Assembly (NCBI GenBank): GCA_023055355.1
Contig: JALJCS010000039.1
Location: 455,001-519,000, forward strand
Direction of reading: 5' to 3'
Origin: Agelaius tricolor
Taxonomy: Eukaryota; Chordata; Aves; Passeriformes; Icteridae
DNA: 64,000 nt
A program made the position numbers and the translations under genes. A model generated the notes under the pieces. It saw only the letters and a list, made by a program, of their open reading frames with translations, did no database searches and was not told where the DNA came from. Positions 34,809 through 44,932 of this stretch are shown in pieces; within the stretch, counting starts at the first letter, position 1, and each line of letters begins with the position of its first letter.

Positions 34809-35262
34809 TCATGCCAAGATCACAGCCTCTTCCTCATCTTTCTCATCAATGTCCATGTCTTCAATGTATTCTTCCATTTCCACTTCCATCTCCTCTTCCA
34901 CATCTATATCCACCTCCGTCTCTTCCTCTCCAGTCTCTTCCTCCATCTCCACATCCTCCTTTGTATAAGTCTGGATATGCACCTCCATCTTTTCCTCTCC
35001 AGTGTCTTCCTCCATCTCCACATCCTCCTTTATATAAGTCTGGATATCCAACTGCATCTCTTCCTCTCTGTCTGTGACAGCCTGCAGAGGTGGCAAAACC
35101 TCAGAGTGGGGTCCCTGTCCCACACCATCCCACAGAGCTGCACCCCACCTGGGCAGCTGGCGGTGTCCCCCTCCATGGAATGGCACCATACCTTCCTCAG
35201 GACAAACGTGAGCATCCTGCAGTGGTGGATGACAAAATCCAGGCACTGGGGAGCTCTCAGGA
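34809..35262 (-). CDS. Last two coding exons of an unrecognised gene with acidic C-terminus (left copy)
   Basis: This mirrors 51091-51544. Minus-strand exons are 35192-35262 and 34809-35081, each with AG/GT borders and joining in phase at a K-A boundary. The first encodes APQCLDFVIHHCRMLTFVL. The second encodes an internal duplication (IQTYIKEDVEMEEDTGEE and IQTYTKEDVEMEEETGEE) and a strongly acidic tail ending DEEEAVILA. The 3' UTR and AATAAA follow. I do not recognise the protein and cannot place upstream exons. They would have to lie within about 2 kb of the arm or across the ERV-C junction, so this copy may be truncated. Confidence 0.5.
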
Positions 35263-35447
35263 CTGATGGAGGGAGCAGGTGACAAGAAGGGCGGCAGGGG
35301 TGGACAGGAGCAGAGTGCAGCATGGGCTGACACAAGGGCCAGTGGTTGAGTTGTGCTCTTTGCTGGGTGCTGGCAGTTCCACCTGGAATGGGGGATGTGA
35401 CATCACAGTTCCCAGGAGTCCAGGGCCAACTGAAGTGGGCAGCGGGG

Positions 35448-35793
35448 ATCCCTGGATGGTTGGGCTTGGAAGGGACCCTGAAGATCATCTTGTTCCAAGC
35501 TGAGCAATCTTCCCCCAGGCCTTGGGGGAGCCCTGTTGCCAAGGATGGGGCACCCACAGCCTCTGTGCCCAGCCTGGGCCAGTGCCTCACCACCCTCAGT
35601 GTAAAACAGCAGCTCCCTTAGATCCAGCTTCAATCAGCCTCCTGCACTTGAAAGCCATCCCCCTTGTCCTGTCAGCAGAGGCCCTGTTGAACACTGTCCC
35701 CTTCTTTCCTGTGGGACCCTTCCAGTCCTGCACAGCCACAGTGAGGCCTCCCAGCGTCTCCTCTTTCCAGGCTGAGCATCCCCAGCCCCAGCT
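35448..35793 (-). mobile_element. CR1 LINE 3'-end fragment (left arm)
   Basis: The mirror of 50560-50905. On the minus strand it reads GATGCTCAGCCTGGAAAGAG through the tail CAGGGTCCCTTCCAAGCCCAACCATCC, the standard CR1 3'-end order. Confidence 0.7.
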
Positions 35794-37237
35794 GGACAGC
35801 AGTCAGTCAGATCAGGGGATGTCAAGGCTGAAGGGTAGCAAATAGGAACTGAGAGATGGAAGCTTTAGACCCAGGTTTGCCTCTAAATTGTACAAAATTA
35901 ATAACAGTGGAGGGGGAAATGGTGGGACACTTGTCCTGTTCTAACTGGTGAATTTTATTTTATTTTTTTTCTTTTCTGTCATGCTGACCCAGGTTTTTCT
36001 GTTGGAATGGAAGCTTGGCACAATGTCCACTGTCTTCTCCATTTCTGAAACACCAAGCAGAGTCTGGACAGGCTGATGATGCAGAGTAAAACCTGCAAAT
36101 ATACTGGTGATCCTGAGCCTGGGGGTGCAGCTAAACCCAGGCAAAAGGAATTTCTGGAAAGTTGAACCTGGTTTCCATTTTCTTGAGTTTGGCTATGCCA
36201 ACTTAACCAGTCATTTATAAAAAAGCAAATAAAAAGCTCAAACCAAAAGAGACAAAAACCCAAAGAAACAAACCCACGCAAACCAATCCAACAGATAAAA
36301 AACCCCAAATAAAACCAAAGGCAATGAGGAGTTAGTATTAGTTGTGAGGATATCACAGCAGGCAAATGGCTGCTTCCCACAGGATCACCATAAAAAGCCA
36401 CATCTAACAGCTGCTCCAAAATAGACCCAAAGGGAGAAAAATAAAAAGTGATACAGGGCAACTTTGGGGGCAGCTCCACATGAAGGTGAAGGATGAGCCC
36501 TGCTACAGATCCAGCATTCCCCACCGTCCAGGCTGCTGTTTGCTCCTGATGAAAGACCCTTGCAGGACTGTGGCCCCTCTCAGTGCAGTGTAAATCATTG
36601 CCACAGCTCTCAGCTGAGCCACTGGCATTGCCAGAGCGAGATCCAGGCACCATCCTGAGCATCTGTGGAAGCTCCTGAGCATCTTCATGCCTGGAACAAC
36701 AAAACACCTCAGGCTCTCCCTGGACTGGCTTTTCAGGGGAGGTTTCCATATCCCTGGGAGATCTGTTCATCCCTCAACATGTCTGACTTTGTGTACAATG
36801 ATGCCTTTGGGTTCCTCCCTTGCTCCTGTGTGCCAGTGAGAAACCATCCATGTGAATGGAGGATGTTGTGAACAGGAACATTTATTCCTGGATTGCCATT
36901 TTGCTTCACTCTCACTCAGCTGAACATTGTCCTTATCTAAGAAGGCCTTACAAGAAATGTGTAGGAATTTTGGCTCTGAGAGGAGCAGAAAGCACATTTT
37001 CTACACCACATTCCCAGCAGATGCAATTTCCCTGGCAGAACAGTGATTGCCATTCATCTTCCTGGGAAGAATGTGGAGAGCCATTCAGAGATCCCAGGTT
37101 CAGCTGGCCTTTGGCTTTGTGTACCTCATTTCACATGGCCAGTTTCAAGGGCCATTAAAAGAGGCACATGTTTGCCTTGCTACCCAGAAGTGCTGTACTT
37201 ATTTCCAGGAGAAAACCAGAAATTGATTGTCCTGTGG

Positions 37238-37848
37238 TGTTAAAAATGCCGATCACTTGTTTCCAAAATTTTAAAAGTTTAATAGTAATAAAATGGTTAT
37301 AAACATATTAATACAATTAGAGTAATAATAATTTGGACTAACTGAATTAGGACAATATGAGACAATTAATACAAAGAGTTACAGACGTCTGGGTACCTTT
37401 TTCTTGGCAGCATGAGCCTGAAAAAGGACTCCCGTTAACAAAGGATTAACCCTTAAAAACAATAACCTGTTGCATATTCATACACTTCATAGATGATGCA
37501 TAAATTCCATTCAAATACAGGATTCTGTATGGTCATCGTCAACTTCTTCCTCTAAATCCTAACAGCGCCTTCGAGGCGGGAAGAAGTTGGTTTCTTCTGA
37601 TAAGAGGGCCATAAATTCTTCTCTGAAAGATTTAGGTGCCCTGTGGCTGCTATCTTGCTGCGAGTCCTTTCTTTTAAAAATGTATCCTACATAGCATCGT
37701 TTCTATTTTAACAATTTTTTTATAACTTAAAACTATATTTAATACAGTACTTAAGAAAACTAATACAGCATTACTTTCTAACACAACACATATAATATTC
37801 ATTTTAATATTTGCAAAAAGCCAATCATAAAATACATGCATTTTTCAC
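37238..37848 (-). repeat. ERV-C 3' LTR
   Basis: On the minus strand it starts TGTGAAAAATGC and ends GGCATTTTTAACA (611 bp). Its outer edge lies on the boundary where the two inverted-repeat arms stop matching. No second copy is in the window. Confidence 0.75.
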
Positions 37849-37859
37849 AATCCCCACTC
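37849..37859 (-). other. ERV-C polypurine tract
   Basis: Minus-strand AGAGTGGGGAT directly precedes the TGTGAAAAA LTR start. Confidence 0.7.
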
Positions 37860-38049
37860 TTATTCTTTGTAAATCATTTGGCTTGAGCAATATTTCTTAT
37901 CTACTTGCATCTTCTGGACTATGCTGGCAAAATAAAACAGGGCATTACACAAGGAAGAGATACAAAAACAGTTGTAACACATAAAATGAAAGATCTTAAT
38001 TTCTTCTAATACATGACCCCACCAGCTAGGTTTTAATATTGTTTTCTAA

Positions 38050-38800
38050 TTATTTTGGACCGGTACCTGGGTTATTATATGCATATATATTTTTTTCTTC
38101 TTTGATTTCTTTCGCTTTTGCTAGAATGGCTTTTCTGTGGTCATCAATTTTCAACAGTCTGATATATTAAACTTTCCACAAACACTCCCTTCTTTTACCA
38201 ATAAATAGTCTAAAGCCACCCTATTCTGATATACTACAGGTTTTGTTTGGCTTAGCTGACTTGATATTAACTCTAATGCCTGGGCGGCTTTATTTGCTAC
38301 CATTTCTATAACTGCCTGGAGTCTTGTAATATGACTCAATAGATAATTTGGGGTCAAGACAGAGTTAAATTGCTGTGCTGGTTTTACCTTTTTGTTTACT
38401 ATTTGTTTTTTTACCAAATCTTGAACTGTCTCTTCAAGATTAAATGTAAAACAAATCCATCTCTCTCCTTTTGGACATTCAATTCCAAATCTATTACCAC
38501 TTTTTCCTAAGTTTCTTGTAATCCAATAATTCACTCCATTTTGCCTACAGGTTCTTAATTTGGATGGGTTATAACAGTGACTGTTGACCTAGGTGTGTGT
38601 AATAAAAGAGGAACTTTGGTTTCTTTCCATGAGATGCTTTCTGTAGCATTTGTGACACAATCTTGCTGGTATCCCGAAAGGGAAAAGACAACAAATGAGT
38701 GCCAGAAAGAGGAATAACAGAGGTCCAGTATGGCTCATACTCCCACCTCCCATGCCTGTGAGGTTGCAACCTACAGCAGGTATATTTGATCTTCTTGGTG
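38050..38800 (-). pseudogene. ERV-C env remnant (TM ectodomain)
   Basis: An open minus-strand stretch (38151-38534) includes CPKGERWICFTFNLEETVQDL, LQAVIEMVANKAAQALEL and an immunosuppressive-domain-like YQNRVALDYLLVKEGSVCG, ending in C-x7-C directly followed by TGA. A further SU-like fragment lies at 38,569-38,769. No signal peptide or cleavage site can be placed. It is a broken fragment. Confidence 0.7.
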
Positions 38801-39889
38801 GCGATATACAGAGGCCAATCTGGTCTTGCCCTCTATTTCCTTGTCACTTTCTCTTAATTAGTTTCCAGGCAAATTGTTTTTGACACCCTTTAACTGTGGT
38901 CTCCTACTGTTCTTCAGGTATCTCTCATTCAACAGGCACTAATAATTCCTATCCACAAAACAAAGTTATTACTTTAACACTTTTTGCAATAAGAGCATAA
39001 ATTTTGTGAACCACAATACTAATTATTCTCACAATTCAAGCATTTACTTATAACCCAGCTAGCATGTCCAGTATTGGAATGAATTAAATAAAGTTTACTA
39101 ATGGAAATTGTAATTCCCTTTCTCCCCTGTACAATTCACAGGCTAAGGTCAGAATACAAAAACAGTCTTGATCCTTCTCTCTAAAGTATTCCTCCCCAAA
39201 GGAGATGTTTTATTCAGGCAGTGCTTGAAACCAGTGATATAAGCATTGTCTTACTTCTTAATTCAGTGTTATTCTTTGTACATTTCTTGGATCATTTGGG
39301 TTTTTCTAAACTATTACCACTCAGTCCCCATTGGAAAGTCAGTTTGGTATCACCCGGTTTAAACGTGATAGTCCATTCTTCAGGTTTCTTCACAAGTCTT
39401 TTGATTCTGTTGACATTAATTCACCCTCTTTCCGTGATTCTGATTGTTGCTTCAGTAGTACCTGGAAAGGACTTCTTAATAGCATAGTAATAAAAGAAAG
39501 ACAATACTGCATTAACTTCTAGCATTTGCTTTTCTTCCAAACTTTCTGGGTTTAGCTAAAAGCTTTATCCAAGCAGCCTCTTCTTCTTCTATCCAGCTGT
39601 GCTAATAGCTGCAGAGGCAAATTCTTCTTTCTGTGAGTTACAGTTAGTTAAATAAGAAAAGCTAGACCAATTTCAACACGAGATGTATCACATCTATTGC
39701 TTTTTACTTTTTGGGCAGCATTTAATTGTTTTAGCCTTACAAACCCATTCTTCAGGAAAAAAGAAAACTTCTTTTTAACAGCAAACAAAACACACAAAAC
39801 TAAAAAAACTTCTTACTTAAGAAAAACAAACCACTTTGTGAGGTTTGGAGAGCCATCAATCTCTGCTTTGATTTTATCTTTTAATGCTA

Positions 39890-40330
39890 GCCCCCTCCCC
39901 GTCTCTTCACGGCCTTGCTGTCAATGCTGTTCTTCGCCCTTCCCCGGTGCTGCCACTTCGCTGCAGGGCCGGAGCAGGGGAGAGCAGCCACGGGCACGGG
40001 GACCCTGGGGCAGCCTTGGGTCTCTTTTTCCCCCTCTCTCTCCTCTTCTCTCTCTTTCCCTTTCCTTCTCTCTCTAGTCCCACAAACCGGGGCCGACGCT
40101 GCCATCCTGGGCTCGGGACCCCGGCAGTCTGGGAGCCCCCCGGCAGTTCCGCCACGGAGCCAGCCCGCTCCTGGCCGGCAAACCTGTGTCCCCTGCTGCC
40201 AGCCCCGCCGCCGGGCCACCTCCATGGATCGGTGCCTGCCGCAGCCCCCGAGACCCCGCCGCTCGTAGGGAGCGGGCAGACACCTCCCAGCCCTGACAAC
40301 CCCAAACTTGGCGTCCCCAGATGCTCCTGA
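39890..40330. other. GC-rich island inside ERV-C with strong splice-acceptor-like sites
   Basis: A roughly 440-bp GC-rich block stands out in AT-rich ERV-C. On the plus strand a long pyrimidine tract (about 40,020-40,075, CCTCTCTCTCCTCTTCTCTC) ends in CTCTAG followed by TCCCACAAACC. A second, shorter tract ends TTTCTCTAG near 40,350. It could be a retroviral leader fragment, a captured promoter or exon, or a chance GC-rich insertion. No conserved protein is evident. Confidence 0.4.
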
Positions 40331-41020
40331 CATTCTTTTTCTTTCTCTAGTCAACTTATCCTCTTTTCTCTTCAAGGAGGGTCCATCCTGCTAAACCCTT
40401 TCTGAACCCCAGTTCGGCATTGAATAACCTCCTATCAACCATGTGTTAAGACACTTCCTGCCTTTCATGCAAAAAACCCGCATTCACACTCCTGCTCTCT
40501 CCAGCACCAAGATGTCACCACTCTACACTCTAACATCTCAGAGTTTGCTAACCACCCCGCTACTTCAACTTCTCTCTTTCTTTTCTTCTTACCTGTTTTT
40601 TTTTTGTTTTTTTTTTTTTGATTCAACACACCTCAGACAGTGCAAGGTGAACCTAAATAATTTACTTCCAAAAGTAAGCTTAGAACTTTCTTTTACTAGG
40701 ATTGCAGTAGCTGTTATAACTTAAATACATACTGGCTAGCTGTGCCTTACCGGGTCTAACATCTTTGATATATAAGCTACTAGATATTTTTTACTCTTCT
40801 TCACTCCTGAATTAAAATTTTATGAGCTACTCAATTTTCTGTATTTATGTATAAATGATAAAGGATTTTTCAAACAAGGGTAAGCTTAAAGCTGGTACTT
40901 AGGCTAGTTTTTACTTAACTCTTTTAATTTAACAATATCTTCCTTGGTCTGTTTTATATCATCTCCTTCTGTCAATTATTTTTCATACACAAATTTTGCT
41001 ACCTGTGTGTACCCCTCAAT

Positions 41021-41836
41021 CTATAATCTATAATATTTCAATAATCTAGGTAATTTTCTGATCTCCCTCTTTGAAGAGGGAGGGAGAAGGAATAAAATTC
41101 TTGCAATTTTCTCATGGTTGGGATTCCAGCTACTTTTATTTATTAAGTGTCTAAGATATTTTACCACTTGGTAGTGAGTCTGAGTTCTTTTATTAACCTC
41201 CCTTAAATCTTGTACTAGTCTATAACTCCCATCAGACTTTACTGGGGGAATAGGGATATTATGAGGAGACATACAAGGTTCTAATGCCCCATCCTTTATT
41301 AGTCCTTCTATTACTGGCTTCAAACCTTCCTGTCCTTCTAAAGATACAGGATACTGACGTACACGCATGGGACAATCTTCTCCCTCAATTGTAACCCTTA
41401 TGGGGTTGATATTTAATCCTCCCCTATTTCCTTCTCCAGCCCAAACTTCTTTGTTGATTTTTTTTTTTCTTCATCCTCTTGGCCTAATTTTAAAACTCTA
41501 GCTGTCATTTTTCCATTTTCTGATATAACTCCTATTCTTAATTGCACTTGTAAGACTCTTCCTAATAAGTTGCTACCTGCCCCTGGGACCAATAAAACAT
41601 CTCCCATCTAAATTCTAGTTTCTTCTCTCAATTACCACATCTTTAATGACCAGAAATGTAAAACTTTCTCTTTTTGCCTCTGTTACTTTCACTATATGTT
41701 TGCTCACACTATAACCTTTTGGAATATTTAACAGGCAGGTTCTCTCTGCCCCTGTGTCTACTACAAATTCTAATTCTTCTTCTTGGGGACCCACTTTTAA
41801 AGTTATCACAGGCTCCAGATGGTATTTGTCCCCCAA
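41021..41836 (-). pseudogene. ERV-C protease and partial RT remnant
   Basis: Protease (41,615-41,836) shows LEFVVDTGAERTCLL and VIKDVVIE, with a further piece DVLLVPGAGSNLLGR at about 41,600. RT follows at 41,021-41,368 with VRQYPVSLEGQEGLKPVIE, ALEPCMSP and SDGSYRLVQDLREVNKRT. It is clearly related to, but distinct from, ERV-B pol. RT jumps from this N-terminal block to a thumb-like segment (KREIRKLPRLLKYYR), so the catalytic core is deleted. Confidence 0.8.
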
Positions 41837-42145
41837 AAAAATTAGAGCTTATGACCTCCCTATTCCTCCTCTGTGCCCATCTCTTTAAAGATTTTCAGAC
41901 CTTCCGCTTACTTAGGAGCATTTTCCTATTTCTCTTAAGTTTGTTTATCTATTTAGTTGGAGTTTCTTCTTTCTCCTTTAAAAGCTGTCCCTCAAAAACC
42001 TTTTGTTTTTGCATTTTGCCTTTGATATGCTGTCTCATTTATTCCCTTGGTTATGTAATTACGATAATTATTCATGTGTTTACTCCCCTCCTCATTATTT
42101 TTTCCTCATTCAGGAGGTACAGTTGGCATTTTGTCTTCTCTGGGG

Positions 42146-42727
42146 TGTAATGAGTTAATGTCTTAGTTTGTTCATCAAAACTATAGAAGAGGGAAAAGCC
42201 AATAATAGAAAAACCGCAAGGATAGATGTAACCAATTAATATGTTGCAAGATGAATATAACGGGCTAATATATTGCAAAATATCTGTCATAAGGCTTAAA
42301 CCACAAGCTGTCAGAAGCTAATATGTTGAAAGGCTAACTAAGCAAATGTGTAACTATATGTAGCTATGTGCCTATATATGGTAAAGGCTATTGTAAGACC
42401 TCGAGGAAGAGGACGGGAGCCTTCGTCCAGACGACCACCAGAAGGCAGAATAAGACCCCCTAGCAACTATCGGCGCAGACACAGAGAACACCAGAAGGAC
42501 ACCCAACAACAACAGATAAAAAGGAGGACTGAACTGCGGAGTGGTGTGGGCCAAAGGCGGAGCGGTGACTCCCCGGCAACACCCAGCGCTCCCGGGTGGG
42601 TGCAAGCCTTTTGTTGGCTTCACTCAGTGCTGTAATTTCCCTATTATCGCTTGCACTATCAATTAATAAATTACATTTAATTTGGACCCACTTGTCAGTG
42701 ATTGGTTCCCCACTGCAACTTATAACA
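42146..42727 (+). repeat. ERV-B-family LTR, opposite orientation
   Basis: A 582-bp LTR, the reverse complement of 31531-32112 and the same length, TGTAATG...TTATAACA. TATATA at about 42,373-42,378 and AATAAA at about 42,665-42,670. The flanks are CTGGGG on the left and GCCACC on the right, with no target duplication. No internal retroviral genes in this orientation adjoin it. Confidence 0.9.
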
Positions 42728-44879
42728 GCCACCAGCTCTGCACAGAGCAGGCAGCAAACTGGTGACTACACAGGGGCACTGCCTGTGGTCTGAACTGGGA
42801 GCTGTGGATCAAGCTTCAAGTGTTTTCTAGGGGGAAGTATTTTACCCAGTTCCCTACAGATTCTGGTTCTGGCTCAGTCCCACAGCACCTTTGAGGAGTG
42901 TTTAGGTCACAGGGTCTCCCCAGGCTGCAGCTGGAGCTTGGGGCCTCCTTCCAAACTACAGCACAGCAAAAAATATGTACTAAGGTCACAATGAAAAATC
43001 CTCTGCTGGGCCTTCTTTAGTGTCCTCTCAACTCCTAATTCTGATTGGAAAATGCTGTTTAGGAAGATCAGATTGATCAAAATCAGGACACTTTTGTGGA
43101 TTTTTGTAAAAATGCCTTTTGAAGCTTTAAGATGGAGGGCTTTTCACTGAAGTCATTATTCCTCTTACAAGTTTTTCAGCATCCTGTTGTTTTGATTTTC
43201 CACTCTTATCTCCTGCCAACTTCTACCTGCCCAGAGCCAATTGTTTTGCTGACAGCTGCCATGCCCATGTGCCATTTGCTGAGCATCACCTGCAGGAGGC
43301 CTCAGGTGCTCACTAAGGAAAACTCACTTCTTCATATTCTTTGCAGAACCAGGGAAGATCTTGCTTGCTCAGTTGGGCAGTGGAAGAGTTTTCTAGTCAA
43401 ACCTACTCTCTGTGGCATCACTGATGTATTTCTGACTCAGAGAAATCTGTTTCTTTTCTGCTCTTAAATGAGGAGTGAGCAGCTCCATGAGCAGCACCAC
43501 AGCAGAGGAAACACAAACAGGCTGTTACTCAAACACCATCTCTGAAGGGATTGTGCTCCGCTTTTCAGATGAGATTAAGAGCTCCATTACAGTAGAGAAA
43601 GAGGCTTTCATTCAATCACACATAGAACATAAGAAGGACAAATTACAAAGCTCTTCAGAAGCAAATCTGTGTCAGACTGCTGGCTAAGGAGGCCCTTTAG
43701 GGGAGGCCTTCAGAGGTTTCTCCTGCCCTTCTGAAGAAAGGAGTCCTACATACCTCATCTCACCATGTTTTTGAGGAAAGCTCACAACCAGAATCCTATG
43801 GGGCATCCAGTGTGCAAATCCCACAGACAGAAATACCCACTGGCCTCTGGATTTGCAGATGTGAACCTGGAGCTGAGGGATTGGATGCTTTTCCCTCCCC
43901 AGAAACCCAAGGCACTGCATGGCAGAGCTCAAAGTGGACAGCAAAGGGTTACAGGGCTGCCCAGAATCCTGCACCTGGGAAAGGGGAAGTCCAGCTTCAG
44001 TCACAGAGTTGTCACCACTTGATTTTGTTCCCTTGTTATTCTGCTCTCCTGGAATATATTATGGTTAATTAAAGGCAGTTAGCTAATTGGATTGTAAGCA
44101 AGTGCTGGTTAAAAAAACAAAAACAAAAAACAAAACAAAAAAACCACAAACCACTGTTCCCCTTTGAAATGCCAGACAGGATATTCATTGAAATTCCCTT
44201 TGAAAAGATATCCCCAAACCTCCTAATCTGTTGATGAAAACAGTCAAGGAAAAGTCAAGGAGAAAAGAACAAACAATGTTTTTCATGAGGTTTCACTACT
44301 CAGGCAACTGCAACCCTCATCAAGCATTATGACTGGGGATTGTCATTCCCAAACCAGGAAACCTTTCCAAGTCCCAAAAACTTCCACTGAACAGCAGTGC
44401 CAGAATGCCCCAAAGCTGAACAACAATCCCATGAAGGCATAATATTTCCATCAAGGCCAGGATCAGATGAGTGGGAGAGGATGACTGGGGCTCTTCAAAA
44501 GCCAGAGCTCAGAGCTGAGATTTAATCCTGATATCCCTCTGGTTATCCAGAAAAGGATCAAGACATGTGAGGGAGCTCAGAAAGCCAGAGTGCTCAAAAC
44601 AGCAGCATGTACACAGAAGGAAGAAGAGGAAATACAGCTGGATACTTCCTAATGCTCTTCTTTGGACTGACCTGGGGCAGTGAGTCACAGAAAACTTGCT
44701 CTAAACATGGGGGGCAGAACTGAAAATGCTCACTGGTAAGCAACAGAAAAAATTAAGAGCATATAGGAGGGAGTGTAGTCACAAGGACCTGGAGAAGAAA
44801 GAGCCCCCAAAGGCCAGACATGATGTAATATCATCCATAATAAGGGTAAAATACATGTTGCTATTCATCATGGATCCAA

Positions 44880-44932
44880 AGAATTCTAGAATGGTTTGGG
44901 TTGGAAGGGTCCTTTAAAGGTCATCTGGAATG
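44880..44932 (-). mobile_element. CR1 3'-tail fragment
   Basis: AGAATGGTTTGGGTTGGAAGGGTCC, followed by AAGGTCATCTGGAA, is the characteristic avian CR1 3' tail in reverse complement. Confidence 0.65.

Larger units (their letters stand above)
32113..37237 (+). repeat. Left arm of a 5.1-kb near-perfect inverted repeat
   Basis: It is the reverse complement of 49116-54243. Paired coordinates sum to 86,353 over almost the entire arm, with one 3-nt difference near the outer end, so there is essentially no length variation. The substitutions I noticed are few (two near 36,985 and one near 36,695), suggesting more than 99.5% identity. The left edge is the first base after the ERV-B 5' LTR and the right edge is the last base before the ERV-C LTR. 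Confidence 0.95.
37238..42145 (-). mobile_element. ERV-C: truncated class I ERV
   Basis: Minus-strand ERV with a 3' LTR (37238-37848), polypurine tract, env TM remnant, and protease/RT remnants near 41.0-41.8 kb. Gag, primer site and 5' LTR are missing: the element ends at 42145, where an oppositely oriented ERV-B-family LTR starts. Most of RNase H and integrase cannot be recognised. A GC-rich block at 39.9-40.3 kb interrupts the AT-rich remnant. Confidence 0.8.

Noticed and set aside
40311..40330. A second tRNA-Asn-like primer site (TTGGCGTCCCCAG) in the GC-rich island
   Set aside because: Only about nine bases match the tRNA end and no LTR end lies next to it.
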